Positions 1-9,263 of a DNA stretch of 64,000 nt are shown here, one piece after another. Each line of letters opens with the position of its first letter. Position 1 is the stretch's first letter. The notes beneath the pieces were generated by a model that did no database searches, was not told where the DNA came from, and was given only the letters and a program-made list of their open reading frames with translations. The stretch is taken from assembly GCF_026213295.1 (NCBI RefSeq), contig NC_079426.1, positions 23,846,423-23,910,422 on the forward strand. Reading direction: 5' to 3'. The translations under genes and the position numbers were made by a program. This DNA is from Gadus chalcogrammus (lineage: Eukaryota; Chordata; Actinopteri; Gadiformes; Gadidae).

Positions 1-10
1 CGCTAATTGG

Positions 11-793
11 ATGTATAGGGACCCTCGCACCCTGTCGCCCCTGTCTTCTCCCACCAAGGACTACTCTGCATCGAGCATTGTGGACGCTGAAAGCCAGTTG
101 TCTGAGGGTACGTCCAGTTTTAGTACACCTGTGTCTAACTATGTCAATAGTCATGGAGATGCGGCAATGCTTAATGCTCCACTCAAAAGAACGAGGCCTG
201 TTTCAGGCTTGAGAGACCGGATTGCTGGGGATTCATTCACACACGTTGGCGAATACGGCTTGGAGTACGTAATATCATGGGTCGACGGATGGGTCATTTT
301 GAAAGCTAAAGATTGTGCTACAGAGTGGCAGTTGAACGTTCATGAGTGGAATTTTTTCTTTGAGATTTTATGCCCCATGCTAGACGGTGTCAGGGGCACT
401 TGGCATGTAGGAACCCATGTATTCCATTGGACTTTTCAGTATGAATCGAGGATTCATCGCATGGACGCAAACTATCATACGAAGAGACCCCAGGAGTTCA
501 TTTTTTTCAGACGCGGTGTTGATACAGACGAGCTTCCACAGTGCTATGATATGCATTGCATCGGTAGCTCTCCTCTACGCACCAGTGTTTTAAAAGCTGC
601 TGATTATTTTGATAATGTCTTTTTCATTCAGTGGGCTGATTTGTCATCACTACGTGCAATTTTTGCAGAGATTGATTCATTGGTTAAGACGAATGAAGAG
701 CCAGGGCGCACATCTGATGATGAATACAGAATGCGCCTGTTTGAGCCGACTGATGCTGATGAGAGGGTATATGGTGTGTTTGAGTATGTTTAG
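11..793 (+). CDS. Hypothetical adintovirus accessory protein (260 aa)
   Basis: An open frame of 260 codons, the first gene visible in the element. The N-terminal ~60 residues are rich in Ser, Thr and Pro (probably disordered). Residues ~75-180 are rich in Trp and aromatic residues and look folded, for example the short run WVDGWVILKAKDC. No family was recognised. The frame is open back to the window edge without a stop, so the ATG at 11 may not be the true start. It lies upstream of two other small rightward ORFs, in a position where adintoviruses keep lineage-specific accessory genes. A regulatory or host-interaction role is inference only. Confidence 0.5.
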   Translation: MYRDPRTLSPLSSPTKDYSASSIVDAESQLSEGTSSFSTPVSNYVNSHGDAAMLNAPLKRTRPVSGLRDRIAGDSFTHVGEYGLEYVISWVDGWVILKAKDCATEWQLNVHEWNFFFEILCPMLDGVRGTWHVGTHVFHWTFQYESRIHRMDANYHTKRPQEFIFFRRGVDTDELPQCYDMHCIGSSPLRTSVLKAADYFDNVFFIQWADLSSLRAIFAEIDSLVKTNEEPGRTSDDEYRMRLFEPTDADERVYGVFEYV

Positions 794-1003
794 GGCTATG
801 TTAGCATTAGAATATGTCTTAGAGGTATAAGAAAGTGGGCTACATGTTAGTCGTATTAAGGGTGTTTTAAATGTGTTTTTTGATTGGTTATGCATAATAT
901 GTGTGTTGTGTTTTTTTTTTTTTTTTTCATATTCTAATGGTATATTCTGATACGCTATGCAGCACAGGGCCATGATGAACATGTACAAAGTGGGGGCGTG
1001 GCT
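794..1003. other. Intergenic spacer with poly-T tract
   Basis: A 210-bp spacer between two rightward accessory ORFs. It contains a 17-base T run near 910-926 and ATG-rich sequence just upstream of the next ORF, with the ATGs at 972-981 in another frame. No recognisable promoter element is visible. Confidence 0.4.
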
Positions 1004-1630
1004 ATGGAGACTGCTGATTTAAAGGCTGTACAACCCGTACACCACTGGCTTCAGGAGTATGCCATCTATCTGGCCGGATTGAATCTGTCTTTCCTACACA
1101 TCGGAGAGGGCAGTGAGACGGAGGTGGACACTGCTTTGAGAGATGACGGATGGCCTGTATCAACACAGATCCGTTTAAACCCTGCGGCGCTGGGTGTTCT
1201 GCGATTTACCACTGGTATCTGTGTGGTAGCCATCATCAAACAACAGAAGCAAGCGGACTGCTGGGGGTGCCAAAGTGATTGCCCAAGTCAACGACGCCAT
1301 TGCTGCATGCATGGATCGACACATCATCACTACGAATCCCATTACGATGCCATATGTGTTATATTGGATAGACACCCCTTCCTGCTACTTTTAGAAACTA
1401 TTTTAAAGAAGACTATAGGGATGACTGTGTCCCCAGGAAAAATCTTTGGTGTGGTCGATTCTTTTCTATGTGATTTATTATGTGACACCTATGATACCGA
1501 AAAACTGGATTTATTAACCAACGAAGGTGTGTCCGATGAACATCTGCTTATGATATATGAAGCCACACAAATGTGGTGTACTACATTGTCATTAGGTAAT
1601 ACAATGCCTGGTGTCAAGCGTCGTTTATAA
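1004..1630 (+). CDS. Hypothetical accessory protein with Cys/His cluster
   Basis: About 208 codons from the first in-frame ATG at 1004; a GTG at 998 is in frame but unlikely to be used. Around residues 85-105 there is a dense cysteine/histidine cluster reading CWGCQSDC followed by HCCMH and several more histidines. This looks like a metal-binding knuckle. The C-terminal part (residues ~110-205) is hydrophobic and predicted helical. The TAA stop overlaps the ATG of the next ORF (TAATG at 1627-1631), as in compact viral genomes. Position and the Cys-rich cluster are loosely reminiscent of adenovirus E4-type regulatory proteins, but this is not a homology claim. Family unknown. Confidence 0.5.
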   Translation: METADLKAVQPVHHWLQEYAIYLAGLNLSFLHIGEGSETEVDTALRDDGWPVSTQIRLNPAALGVLRFTTGICVVAIIKQQKQADCWGCQSDCPSQRRHCCMHGSTHHHYESHYDAICVILDRHPFLLLLETILKKTIGMTVSPGKIFGVVDSFLCDLLCDTYDTEKLDLLTNEGVSDEHLLMIYEATQMWCTTLSLGNTMPGVKRRL

Positions 1631-2030
1631 TGGGGGTTTTGTTTTCTTATGCATATGATGCGGATAGCAAGTATGTATCAGATAGACTAGCCGTTTTGAT
1701 GTATGCTGCCATAGAAAATGATTCCATCATAATGCTTATATCAAATGCATGTTTAAGGATTGGAATGATTTGGTCATGAAATTCTTGCATGATAAACCTA
1801 CTGATCAAATGTTAGCTGAAATATTGACCCATTTCCCCGACGGGGAGTGTTTTACTGTCGGACATGTCATGTGTATATGTGCTTTTGTATCGGATGTCTT
1901 GAAGTTGAATAATGCCGCAAACGCAGAGTGTATTAGAACTGCTCGAATGATGTCTTGTAAAATGGTGCAGAAAAATAAAACTGCCTGTAAGCTATATCTG
2001 AGCATTGTTTTGAGTGGGCAGACATTTTAA
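1630..2030 (+). pseudogene. Candidate small Bcl-2-like accessory gene, frameshifted
   Basis: Two overlapping frames form one probable gene. The first (1630-1785, 51 codons) starts at an ATG overlapping the previous stop. The second (1749-2030, 93 codons) is in another frame, so a frameshift near 1740-1750 is likely. In the second frame, residues ~28-45 read FPDG followed by TVGHVMCICAFVSDVL. This fits the spacing of a Bcl-2 family BH1 region (acidic/Gly turn, Gly-basic-hydrophobic core, Phe). No BH2 tryptophan motif is obvious. At about 130 residues it would be a minimal vBcl-2. Anti-apoptotic function is inference. It may be an unrelated helical accessory protein. Confidence 0.3.
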
Positions 2031-2615
2031 ATAAAAGGATGGATAACTCTGATCAGTGTTTCAGTATTCGTTTTTTGTCGCAGTCATACGACATGGATAA
2101 ACTGCTGCATAAGACTTATTATGACCCCGCTGGACCAGGGGGTTACGGCGGTATCAATAAACTACGAACGGCCCTCGAGCATAGTGAGGGTGCCGTACCT
2201 CCTCTAAAATATATCAAGAAATGGCTGCTGAAGCAGGATCCCTACACTCTACATGTACCTGCACCGATACATTTCCGCAGAAATAGAGTATTGGTTAGTG
2301 GGATAGATAGACAGTTCCAGGCTGATTTAGTGGATATGTCAGAGTATGCATCCGAAAATGATGGTGTGCATTTTCTGTTGACGTGCATCGATGTATTCTC
2401 AAAACATGCATGGGTTCGTCCATTACCGTCCAAGAGGGCTATCGACGTCGCTAAAGCTTTTGGTGATATTCTCAGCGAAGGGCGTGTCCCCGATAAATTG
2501 CAGACTGACGCTGGTAAAGAATTTTATAACAAGATCTTTCAGCGTTTGATGGAGCGGTACAATGTCAAACATTTCTCTACATCTAACAAGACCAAGGCCA
2601 GTATAGTGGAGCGCA

Positions 2616-2623
2616 TCAACAGG
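2616..2623. repeat. hAT target site duplication, left copy (tcaacagg)
   Basis: The 8-bp sequence tcaacagg immediately precedes the CAG terminus of the hAT element and is repeated exactly at 4725-4732. Eight-base duplications are diagnostic of hAT insertion. Confidence 0.9.
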
Positions 2624-2766
2624 CAGGGTCGGACTGGGAACGATTTTCGGCCCTGGCATTTTTCCATCTACACCGGCCCCTTATGGACCGACCGACCCCC
2701 CCCCCCCCCCCCCCCCCCCCCCCTTTAGCGCAAATGAGCCGAACCAACTTCAGCGAACCTACTTAA

Positions 2767-3856
2767 AGGGGTAGTTCGGAATTTTGGACATAGGGCCTGA
2801 TTCCGAAGTGAGCATTGGTATTCTATATCACTGGAGACAGTTTTCAACACATTTCATTCAGTCCTTCTAGTTGCAGAGTTCGCTCGTGCTAGGCTAGCGC
2901 ACGTCAACGGGCAATGCTAGCCTGCTATTAAAAACAGTCTTACCCACTCCACAGTACACCCGAGGTAAATCAATTATAACGACAGACTATAAATCTAAAT
3001 GTCTGTTTATAGAATAATGTTAGAAATAAAACCAACCTTGCATTGCATTGCATTTTGAGGGAATTGCGGGGTCTCAGCAGCAGTGTTTATATTCCTGTAC
3101 GTAGGCTACGGCAGTGGCGGACTGATACCTAGGTTACCTGCCGCTGTCATTGCTACAAACGCAGAGTACAGTGAACGAAGGAATTCTACAAGCGTATTAA
3201 ATTAACAAGATATGGCCACGTTTGGAGGAGTTAGCGATGCATCTGCTTTTGAAGACGATTATAAGGAATTTGTTGTCCAACGAACCGTACATGTACGAGC
3301 CGGTGTTTCGATGTCAAAGCCAGCAGCAACAAGCCACAGTTGAGTCCTTTCTGGATCTCGCACTGGAAATTGGTGGAAACTTTGTGGTGCCCATCTGTAC
3401 CGTTTATTTCTACAATTTCTAAAAGCACACTGAAACATCATGTTGCCTAGTCGTTCAATTGCGCTTCTGTCCCACGCTTCTCTGTTTACGTTCTTCTGTC
3501 GTGATTCGGTTACAAACCTAACCAGCGCATAGTAGAATTCCACTTCTGCTGAGAAAGTAGTCCCTCGATGATTCATGCGATGCAAGGTTAGTTTTATTTC
3601 TTACATTATTCTATCAACACAGACATTTCAATCTATAGTCTGGCGTTATAATTGATTTACCTCGGGTGTACTGTGGAGTGGGTAAGACTGTTTTTAATAG
3701 CAGGCTAGCATTGCCTGTTGACGTGCGCTAGCCTAGCACGAGCGAACTCTGCAACTAGAAGGACTGAATGAAATGTGTTAAACTGTCTCCAGTGATATAG
3801 AATACCAATGCTCACTTCGGAATCAGGCCCTATGTCCAAAATTCCGAACTACCCCT
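2767..3856. mobile_element. TTAA-flanked fold-back (piggyBac-type?) element nested in the hAT
   Basis: A 1090-bp element with long inverted arms. It opens AGGGGTAGTTCGGAATTTTG and closes with the reverse complement, and similarity continues for roughly 260 bp on each side (to about 3033 and from about 3590). It is bounded on both sides by TTAA (2763-2766 and 3857-3860), the duplication used by piggyBac-type transposases. The ~550-bp centre (3035-3590) has no convincing gene. A short stretch at 3213-3340 has coding-like character in broken frames. Non-autonomous. The piggyBac assignment is inferred from the TTAA duplication alone. Confidence 0.75.
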
Positions 3857-4030
3857 TTAAGAAAGACCTGTGAGCCGAATTCAACATGTCGCGGTGGGCA
3901 CAATTAAAAACCAAACGGCCTACCTTGACGCTGTCTTGATCGCGGGGCTTCTTGCAAGTTGCAATTATTCCACATTAATCCTCACGGTTTAACATACCCG
4001 GACAGTCCTGCTAGCAAGCAATGGATTATG

Positions 4031-4348
4031 TCAGGTTGTAGCAGCAGGGACGTCGGGGGCACTAGCAGCAACGGTTGAAGCACTGGCCACAGCAAACAAG
4101 CGATCTATTTTAAAAGATCCAGACGCCTCAGCTTGTAGAGATTTCTGCCTTTTGTCCCGAATCTTCTCTGCTCCCCCTTTCTCCTTTTGCCAACTCTTTC
4201 CATGATTTTTAGCCCATCCACTGAAATTAAAATATAAGCGAAGCAACATCCGCAGCATCCATGGACCGTTAACGTTCACTGTTAGATGTATAATCCCATC
4301 GTGCACCGCAACATATTTTTGCAAAATATTCGAACATAAATTCGCCAA
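4031..4348 (-). pseudogene. hAT transposase N-terminal remnant (ZMYM/TTF-type)
   Basis: A 105-codon leftward frame inside the hAT element. It contains KGGAEKIRDKRQKSLQAEA followed by KIDRLF, a basic lead-in common at the start of fish TTF/ZMYM-type hAT transposases. No DDE domain or dimerisation domain is present, so only the first coding segment survives. Confidence 0.5.
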
Positions 4349-4724
4349 ATATAAGAAGAAAATCGTAGTTTAGTTTAAAGAAAGCATTTTAGTTTTATTT
4401 TAATTTAGTTTGTTGCAATGATTGTACAGTTTGAAGAAACAGGATTTTACAGTTTGAAGAAATAGAAAATTATACCATATACCAACCGTCACATAGATGT
4501 GCATGACAAGGAAGCGCTATATATACTGGATGCACCATTGCAACAATTTGACGTTAGGTTCTTTCTTGGGCTCTTTGAGTTATCCGTATTGTCAGGTAAG
4601 TAAGGCGGTCGTATAATCAGTATTGGGGCCGGTATGATTGAAGGAGGGCCGGCCCTCGCACGCCGAAATGTGGACCGGCCCTTCTGGCAAATGCCCGGTA
4701 TCACAGATTACCAGTCCGAGCCTG

Positions 4725-4732
4725 TCAACAGG
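4725..4732. repeat. hAT target site duplication, right copy (tcaacagg)
   Basis: Exact repeat of 2616-2623, immediately after the CCTG end of the hAT element. The interrupted integrase frame resumes directly after it. Confidence 0.9.
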
Positions 4733-5296
4733 ACTCTGAAAACCAACATATTTAACAGCAGCCAATTCCAGACGATATGTGGAATACAGGATATGATCCG
4801 TGCTTATAACCATTCATACCATAGATCGATAAAAATGACCCGGTCAGTGTTGATAAAAATAATGAGAAAACGGTGTTTAATACACTATACAAAACCACTC
4901 AAGAGCCGATGGTGGTGTTTAGATATGATGTTGGTGACACGGTTAGAATTTCAAAAGTCAGAGCTACATTTCGAAAAGGATATGAGCAGACATTTACAGA
5001 TTAATATTTTGTAATATCACAGCGCATAGCGAGGTGTCCTCCAGTCTACAAGCTGCAAGACTATGCAGACGCCCCTGTCCAGGGAACATTTTATGAAAAA
5101 GAGCTACAAAAAGTTATAGTGTCTAAAAACAAAGTGTATAAAATAGAAAAGATTATAGATAGAAAAAGGGCAGGGTCTAAGAATCTATTATATGTCAAAT
5201 GGTTGGGATGGCCGGATGCATTCAATTCATGGGTTTCTGAAAAGACACTAGTCGACGCGTAAAGAGACATACAACCCAGTATAGCCAGAGTGTACG

Positions 5297-6039
5297 ATGG
5301 ATAAGGAGGTGTCTGGGGGTTTCTATGTGACTCTGGCGAGTAATGCTTCGGTAGGGATCTACCCACAAAATAGCAAAAGCTATACACACCAAGCAGCCCT
5401 ATGAAGTAGGCCTAATTGAAGCTCAGTACCCATGCAGCTGGCATAGTTTTCCTATCGAGGACGCTACGATGACCGTTACCAATGGTCATATGAAATCATG
5501 TCTATTAGTTGGCGGGCTTTATGATAGTATCGGTTCGTTATTACTACAAATCAACAAGACTTTGGCCAAATATGATAATGGCGGTAGCGTTATACTACAT
5601 CATGAAGGTATTAGAAACCGCATATATGTAGAAGGAGATGATCACCTATCGCTCATCTTTAGAGGAAAACTGGCAGCCATGCTGGGTTTCGATGCAGGGG
5701 TCAAGCAACCAGCCCATAAGTCGTATGCAGCATACGCCCCCCCACCCCACTGATATTCACGGGGGGTGTTACAACATGTTCATGTATAGCGACATTGTCG
5801 ACCATCAGTTGGTAGGAGATAGTTATGTCCCCCTGCTAAGGAGTATTAATATAACCGACACTAGCAGGAGAAACTGCATTCACATGTTCGACAAGCCGCA
5901 TTACGTACACGTAGCCCGAGACCCTCTTGGAGATATTGAAATTGATCTAAAGTCTGACCAGAATACAAATATACAATTCACATATGGTAAAGTGATACTC
6001 AAGCTGCATGTTAGACCTGTAAAACAGCAGAATTCATAG
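5297..6039 (+). pseudogene. Adintovirus penton / minor capsid protein, frameshifted
   Basis: The probable start is the ATG at 5297, 34 bp after the integrase stop. The frame breaks near 5400 and resumes through GLIEAQYPCSWHSF into the segment starting at 5469. A second break occurs in a C-rich tract near 5740-5760. The C-terminal part (about 5770-6039) contains FMYSDIVDHQLVGDSYVPLL, FDKPHYVHV and FTYGKVILKLHVRP. These are conserved signatures of Polinton single-jelly-roll penton proteins that occupy virion vertices. About 245 codons in total, close to the family norm. At least two frameshifts make this copy non-functional. Confidence 0.82.
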
Positions 6040-6053
6040 CTCTATCTATAGGG

Positions 6054-6332
6054 ATGAGGGGGTATAGACCGCCTTACGACGAGAACAAATATGTTCAGTA
6101 TTATTTAAACCAAGCAGGGAGTGGGCTGCCTGGCTATGAAGGTAGCAGCACACAATATGGAGCTGGCATCGGAGGGATGTTCCGCAGCCTCTTTAGAATG
6201 GCTATTCCGTTATTTAGGCGAGGGGTTAGCATAGCAAAGCCTTATCTGAAGACTGCTGCTAGACATATTATAGGCGACGTTATGACCAACATAGCCCATG
6301 CTGCATCTACGCCCAGCAGGGGTCAGGCATGA
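6054..6332 (+). CDS. Small virion-type protein, possible pVI-like membrane-active protein
   Basis: 92 codons. Tyr/Gly-rich N-terminus, then a Gly-rich turn and an amphipathic or hydrophobic segment (GGMFRSLFRMAIPLFRRG) followed by a second helix containing AKPYLKTAARHIIGDV. Its place between penton and major capsid genes, and the amphipathic helix after GG, suggest a minor virion protein comparable to adenovirus pVI or the Polinton equivalents. Its stop overlaps the start of the next gene (ATGA at 6329-6332), a sign of coupled expression in the virus. Function is inferred from position and composition. The frame is intact. Confidence 0.55.
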   Translation: MRGYRPPYDENKYVQYYLNQAGSGLPGYEGSSTQYGAGIGGMFRSLFRMAIPLFRRGVSIAKPYLKTAARHIIGDVMTNIAHAASTPSRGQA

Positions 6333-6514
6333 GGGTATATGCCAGAAGAGCAACAAAGTATCCTCCTATAGGTTGTGGGCGTACCCGTGCACCGGCACGA
6401 CGTCGTGAACAGAATAAAAGATTGGCATCTATCAAAAAAAGAGCCAAACCTAAAAGGATCAGGAAGGTGGCAAACTGTCGTTTTAGAGGGGCTGCTAACG
6501 ATATATTCATTTAG
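6329..6514 (+). CDS. Small basic protein, possible genome-condensing core protein (pX/pVII-like)
   Basis: 61 codons, strongly Arg/Lys-rich, with clusters such as RTRAPARRREQNKR and KKRAKPKRIRKV. It starts inside the stop codon of the upstream ORF. A very small, highly basic protein between minor and major capsid genes fits a DNA-condensing core protein. Sequence homology cannot be shown by eye. The frame is intact. Confidence 0.5.
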   Translation: MRVYARRATKYPPIGCGRTRAPARRREQNKRLASIKKRAKPKRIRKVANCRFRGAANDIFI

Positions 6515-6540
6515 ACTAGTATAGCAGGGGCTGAATAACA

Positions 6541-7839
6541 ATGGCGTTGCTACATAACATGTCCGACGAATGCATTAAGAGCGAACTGGACCTCTTCTCA
6601 CTGCCGATGACGCAGACTTCGATAGAAAAAAGTACATATATTGAATTACCCCCGCTATCGGCGCTAACAGATGGTGGACCCATAGAGTTCTTTGTATCGG
6701 CCAGTAGCGAAGACTATATAGATCTAAACAATACGTATTTACACCTGCGGGCCAAGATTACTAATCCTGATGGAACAGACTTGGCTCTGGCGGCAGCCGT
6801 GGGACTGATTAACTATCCAGGATGCACGTTATTCTCCCAAGTAGATATTACTCTGGGTGATAGGCTTATCACCCAGTCGTCAAACACCTATCCGTACAGA
6901 GGCATAATAGAATGCTTGCTAAACTATGGAAACGGGACATAAGACACCCAATTTGGCAGTGGTCTATTCCAGAAAGACACACATGGTCATATGGACGAGA
7001 TTCTTCCTGGAGGCCTCAATCTAGGCTTAACGACTAGGAGTGAATATACGGGTCGAAGTCGTATAGTTGAGCTGATATCCCCTATACACGTCGATATGTT
7101 TTTTCAGGAGAAACTGTTGATTAACGGAGTTGATCTCCGCATGAGATTCATTAGAGCAAAAAATTATTTCTCTCTGATGTCCGATGGTGCTGTGGAATAC
7201 CGTGTATCTATAATGTCTGCAAATGTTTTCATTAAAAAGGTATCGATAGCACCAGGCATCAAGCTGGCCCATGCCCGTGCGTTAAACCAAGCTAACGTCA
7301 AATACCCCGTTGATAGGGTGTGTCTAAAGAATTTATCCATCGCTGCTGGCAGCAGAATATGCACACAGGATAATCTATTTCTAGGACAAATACCCAAGAT
7401 GGTTATTATAGGTTTTGTGAATAACGAATCATTCACAGGGAGTTATGATGGGAATCCTTTCAGATTCCAGCATTTCGGCATTGAGATTTTATCCCTATAC
7501 TGCGACGGTCAAGCCTATCCTGCTAAACCCTTTCAACCTGACTTTAGAAACGGTCTGTATACCCGAGAATATTTTCAGGCTACAGGTCGTCAGCTCAAAG
7601 ATAGAGAAATAGCCATTAATCATAAGGAATTTGGGGATGGGTATGCATTATTTTGTTTCAACCTTGAGGCGGACTAGGGCTGTGGCCAACATGTATCGCT
7701 AGTCAGTACAGGGAATGTGAGGCTAGAAGCACGATTCAGAGCAGCGTTGGCTACAACGGTCAATTTGATATGTTATGCAGTTTATGATTTTGTTATAGAG
7801 ATATCAAATAGACGGCAGGTGTTGTTGGACTATTACTGA
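6541..7839 (+). pseudogene. Adintovirus major capsid protein (double jelly-roll, hexon-like), two in-frame stops
   Basis: One continuous reading frame of 433 codons from ATG 6541 to TGA 7837-7839, broken by only two stops: TAA at 6940-6942 and TAG at 7675-7677. The same frame is clearly coding on both sides of each. Recognisable features are the N-terminal SALTDGGPIEFFVSASSEDY, a segment reading INYPGCTLFSQVDITLGDRL, and a C-terminal strand region containing YAVYDFVIEI. These match the usual layout and length of Polinton major capsid proteins, which form the trimeric hexon-like capsomer. There are no frameshifts here, unlike its neighbours. Confidence 0.88.
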
Positions 7840-7846
7840 AAAGACG

Positions 7847-8338
7847 TTGCGATATGAATACTATAGAGCCAACAGCAGTGTGTTACCATGTAATCATCTA
7901 CCCCGGGAAATTCATCAGAGGCCTGCAATGCTGGTGATCAACACCGAACCTTCACATATGGCCGGTGCCCATTGGCTAGCTATATATATTACGGCTGAGA
8001 GACAGGGATACTTTTTCGACTCCTACGGCAACCCTCCCTCATACTCTGAGTTTCCTGAGACCATACAGCGTTTTCTCGATCAGCACTGTATAGATGTAGT
8101 TCATTCTACACAACAGGTCCAAGATCCATCAAGTACCACATGTGGGCACCATTGTGTTTTTTTCTTGTTTAATATGCAAAAAGGTGTATCCTATCAAAAG
8201 TTTTTGAAAATGTACGGGGGTATTCTACCCCGTAATGATGAAAAGGTTTATGACTTTGTTAGCCGTGTACAACCTAGTGTCTGTAATGAACATGATATGT
8301 TATGTGTGCAGTCATGTATATGCGGATGTAACATGTAA
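7847..8338 (+). pseudogene. Adenain-type cysteine protease, N-terminus damaged
   Basis: Maturation protease of the virion. Visible active-site features are His in GAHWLAIYI, the following acidic/aromatic turn GYFFDSYGNPP, and the nucleophile cysteine region TTCGHHCVFFL. The conserved lead-in LPCNHLPREIHQRPAML precedes the histidine. No in-frame ATG begins the frame (the open frame starts at a TTG). An ATG at 7854 is in another frame, so the first ~20-30 residues have been lost by a frameshift. It begins 7 bp after the capsid stop and is the last rightward gene before the convergence point. Confidence 0.82.
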
Positions 8339-8504
8339 CATTTTTTTTTTTTCTACTGTTTTTGTTTTGTTATGATAATAATAATAAAAAATAAAAATAA
8401 TAAAATAATAAAAAGAAATTACAATGATTTGATTACATTTTAGTCGTACTGTTTTTCTTTTTCTTTTTACGTCTATAGCATATACATAAAGATACATAAG
8501 AAAT
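8339..8504. terminator. AT-rich convergence zone between rightward and leftward gene blocks
   Basis: Between the two convergent gene blocks lies a T-run (8341-8352) followed by AATAATAAAAAATAAAAATAA-type sequence (about 8380-8415). It offers AATAAA-like polyadenylation signals on the plus strand and T-rich equivalents for the minus strand. This suggests shared transcript ends. No coding capacity seen. Confidence 0.45.
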
Positions 8505-9258
8505 TTAAAATGGTAACCACCCATCCATATGCATTCCAGGGGAGGTAATAGATGGCAATGTCTGATTGCGTTTCCTCCTTTTAACAGATGAGACAGGCAA
8601 GGCGACCGTCGCATTGTAGCCCTTAGTTGGGGGCATATGCTTATACATTACTACAGTTTGTCTGAGCTGTTTATTAGGGATAGACGATAGCGGTATATTA
8701 TTACTGGCTAAAGATTTCAGAAATACATTCCAGCCCTGTGGTCTGACAGATTCGACAACGTTGTAAGGGGCGGTAACATTCTTTAACAGATCAAACATAT
8801 GGGACCCCTTAATAGTGTCGCCTTGTAAAACGAGCTCCCCCTTGTCCGTCCATGAGACATTTTTAGATTTCTTTAAAGAGTCCAGGATATGTCTGGTGTT
8901 GCTCTTGCTTCTGACGGGTATATGTTTCATTATATCCTTATAAATATGATCGCCCATGGCATCATCAACATCATCATCACCACGCTGCTCCATAGCAGAT
9001 GTATGAACAGGGCCCCCATCCGCAAGTGACAGAGTTAATTCTCCCGTTGTCCTTGTTTAACCATGGATAGATAACGCTGCAGGACAGCGCTGTACCTGGC
9101 AGCTTTTTCATACAGGTCTGTATCGGGAGTGTTGAACACCGTCGCAATGGCCTTATCCAGCTCATTTTCAGCAGTCTAACAGAATCCCTGGGGTGGGTAT
9201 GCTTTAAGGCATCGAGTTGATGTTGAGGAACTAGATACATCTTGTGCGTATGATCCAT
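8505..9258 (-). pseudogene. Conserved Polinton hypothetical protein, split over three frames
   Basis: Starts at ATG 9258 with MDHTHKMYLVPQHQLDAL. It changes frame near 9180 into the segment KAIATVFNTPDTDLYEKAAR and then VLQRYLSMVKQG. It changes frame again near 9035 and continues as the 8993-8505 frame with SWTDKGELVLQGDTIKGSH and a basic region near the C-terminus (VKRRKRNQ). A protein of this pattern (helical N-terminus ending in a VLQRYL motif, then a WxDKGE segment) recurs in animal Polintons. Its function is not established to my knowledge. Two frameshifts inactivate it. It follows the upstream basic-protein gene by five bases, so the leftward genes are tightly packed. Confidence 0.6.
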
Positions 9259-9263
9259 TATAA

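Larger units (their letters stand above)
2624..4724. mobile_element. hAT-family DNA transposon inserted in the integrase gene
   Basis: The element begins CAGGGTCGGACTGG and ends with the near-inverse CCAGTCCGAGCCTG. It is flanked by the perfect 8-bp duplication tcaacagg. The total length is 2101 bp. It carries a degraded leftward coding remnant (4031-4348) typical of the N-terminus of ZMYM/TTF-type hAT transposases, and a second, nested inverted-repeat element (2767-3856). A 25-base C run occurs near 2696-2721. No intact transposase remains, so it would have needed help from another copy. Removing the element and one duplication copy would leave the flanking integrase codons in one frame. Confidence 0.9.
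2039..5262 (+). pseudogene. Adintovirus integrase with C-terminal chromodomain, interrupted and frameshifted
   Basis: Retrovirus-like (rve) DDE integrase. The first part (2039-2623) contains the first catalytic Asp in QADLVDMSEY and the second in LQTDAGKEFYN. The frame reaches the conserved Glu in ASIVERINR just before a 2.1-kb hAT element interrupts it. The gene resumes at 4733 with the alpha-helical segment containing AYNHSYHRSIKM, then drifts through further frameshifts (about 4840-5100). It ends in a chromodomain (about 5110-5259, core YVKWLGWPDAFNSWV) at the TAA 5260-5262. The integrase would have inserted the viral genome into the host chromosome, with the chromodomain probably guiding target choice. 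As it stands the gene cannot make the full protein. Confidence 0.88.
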
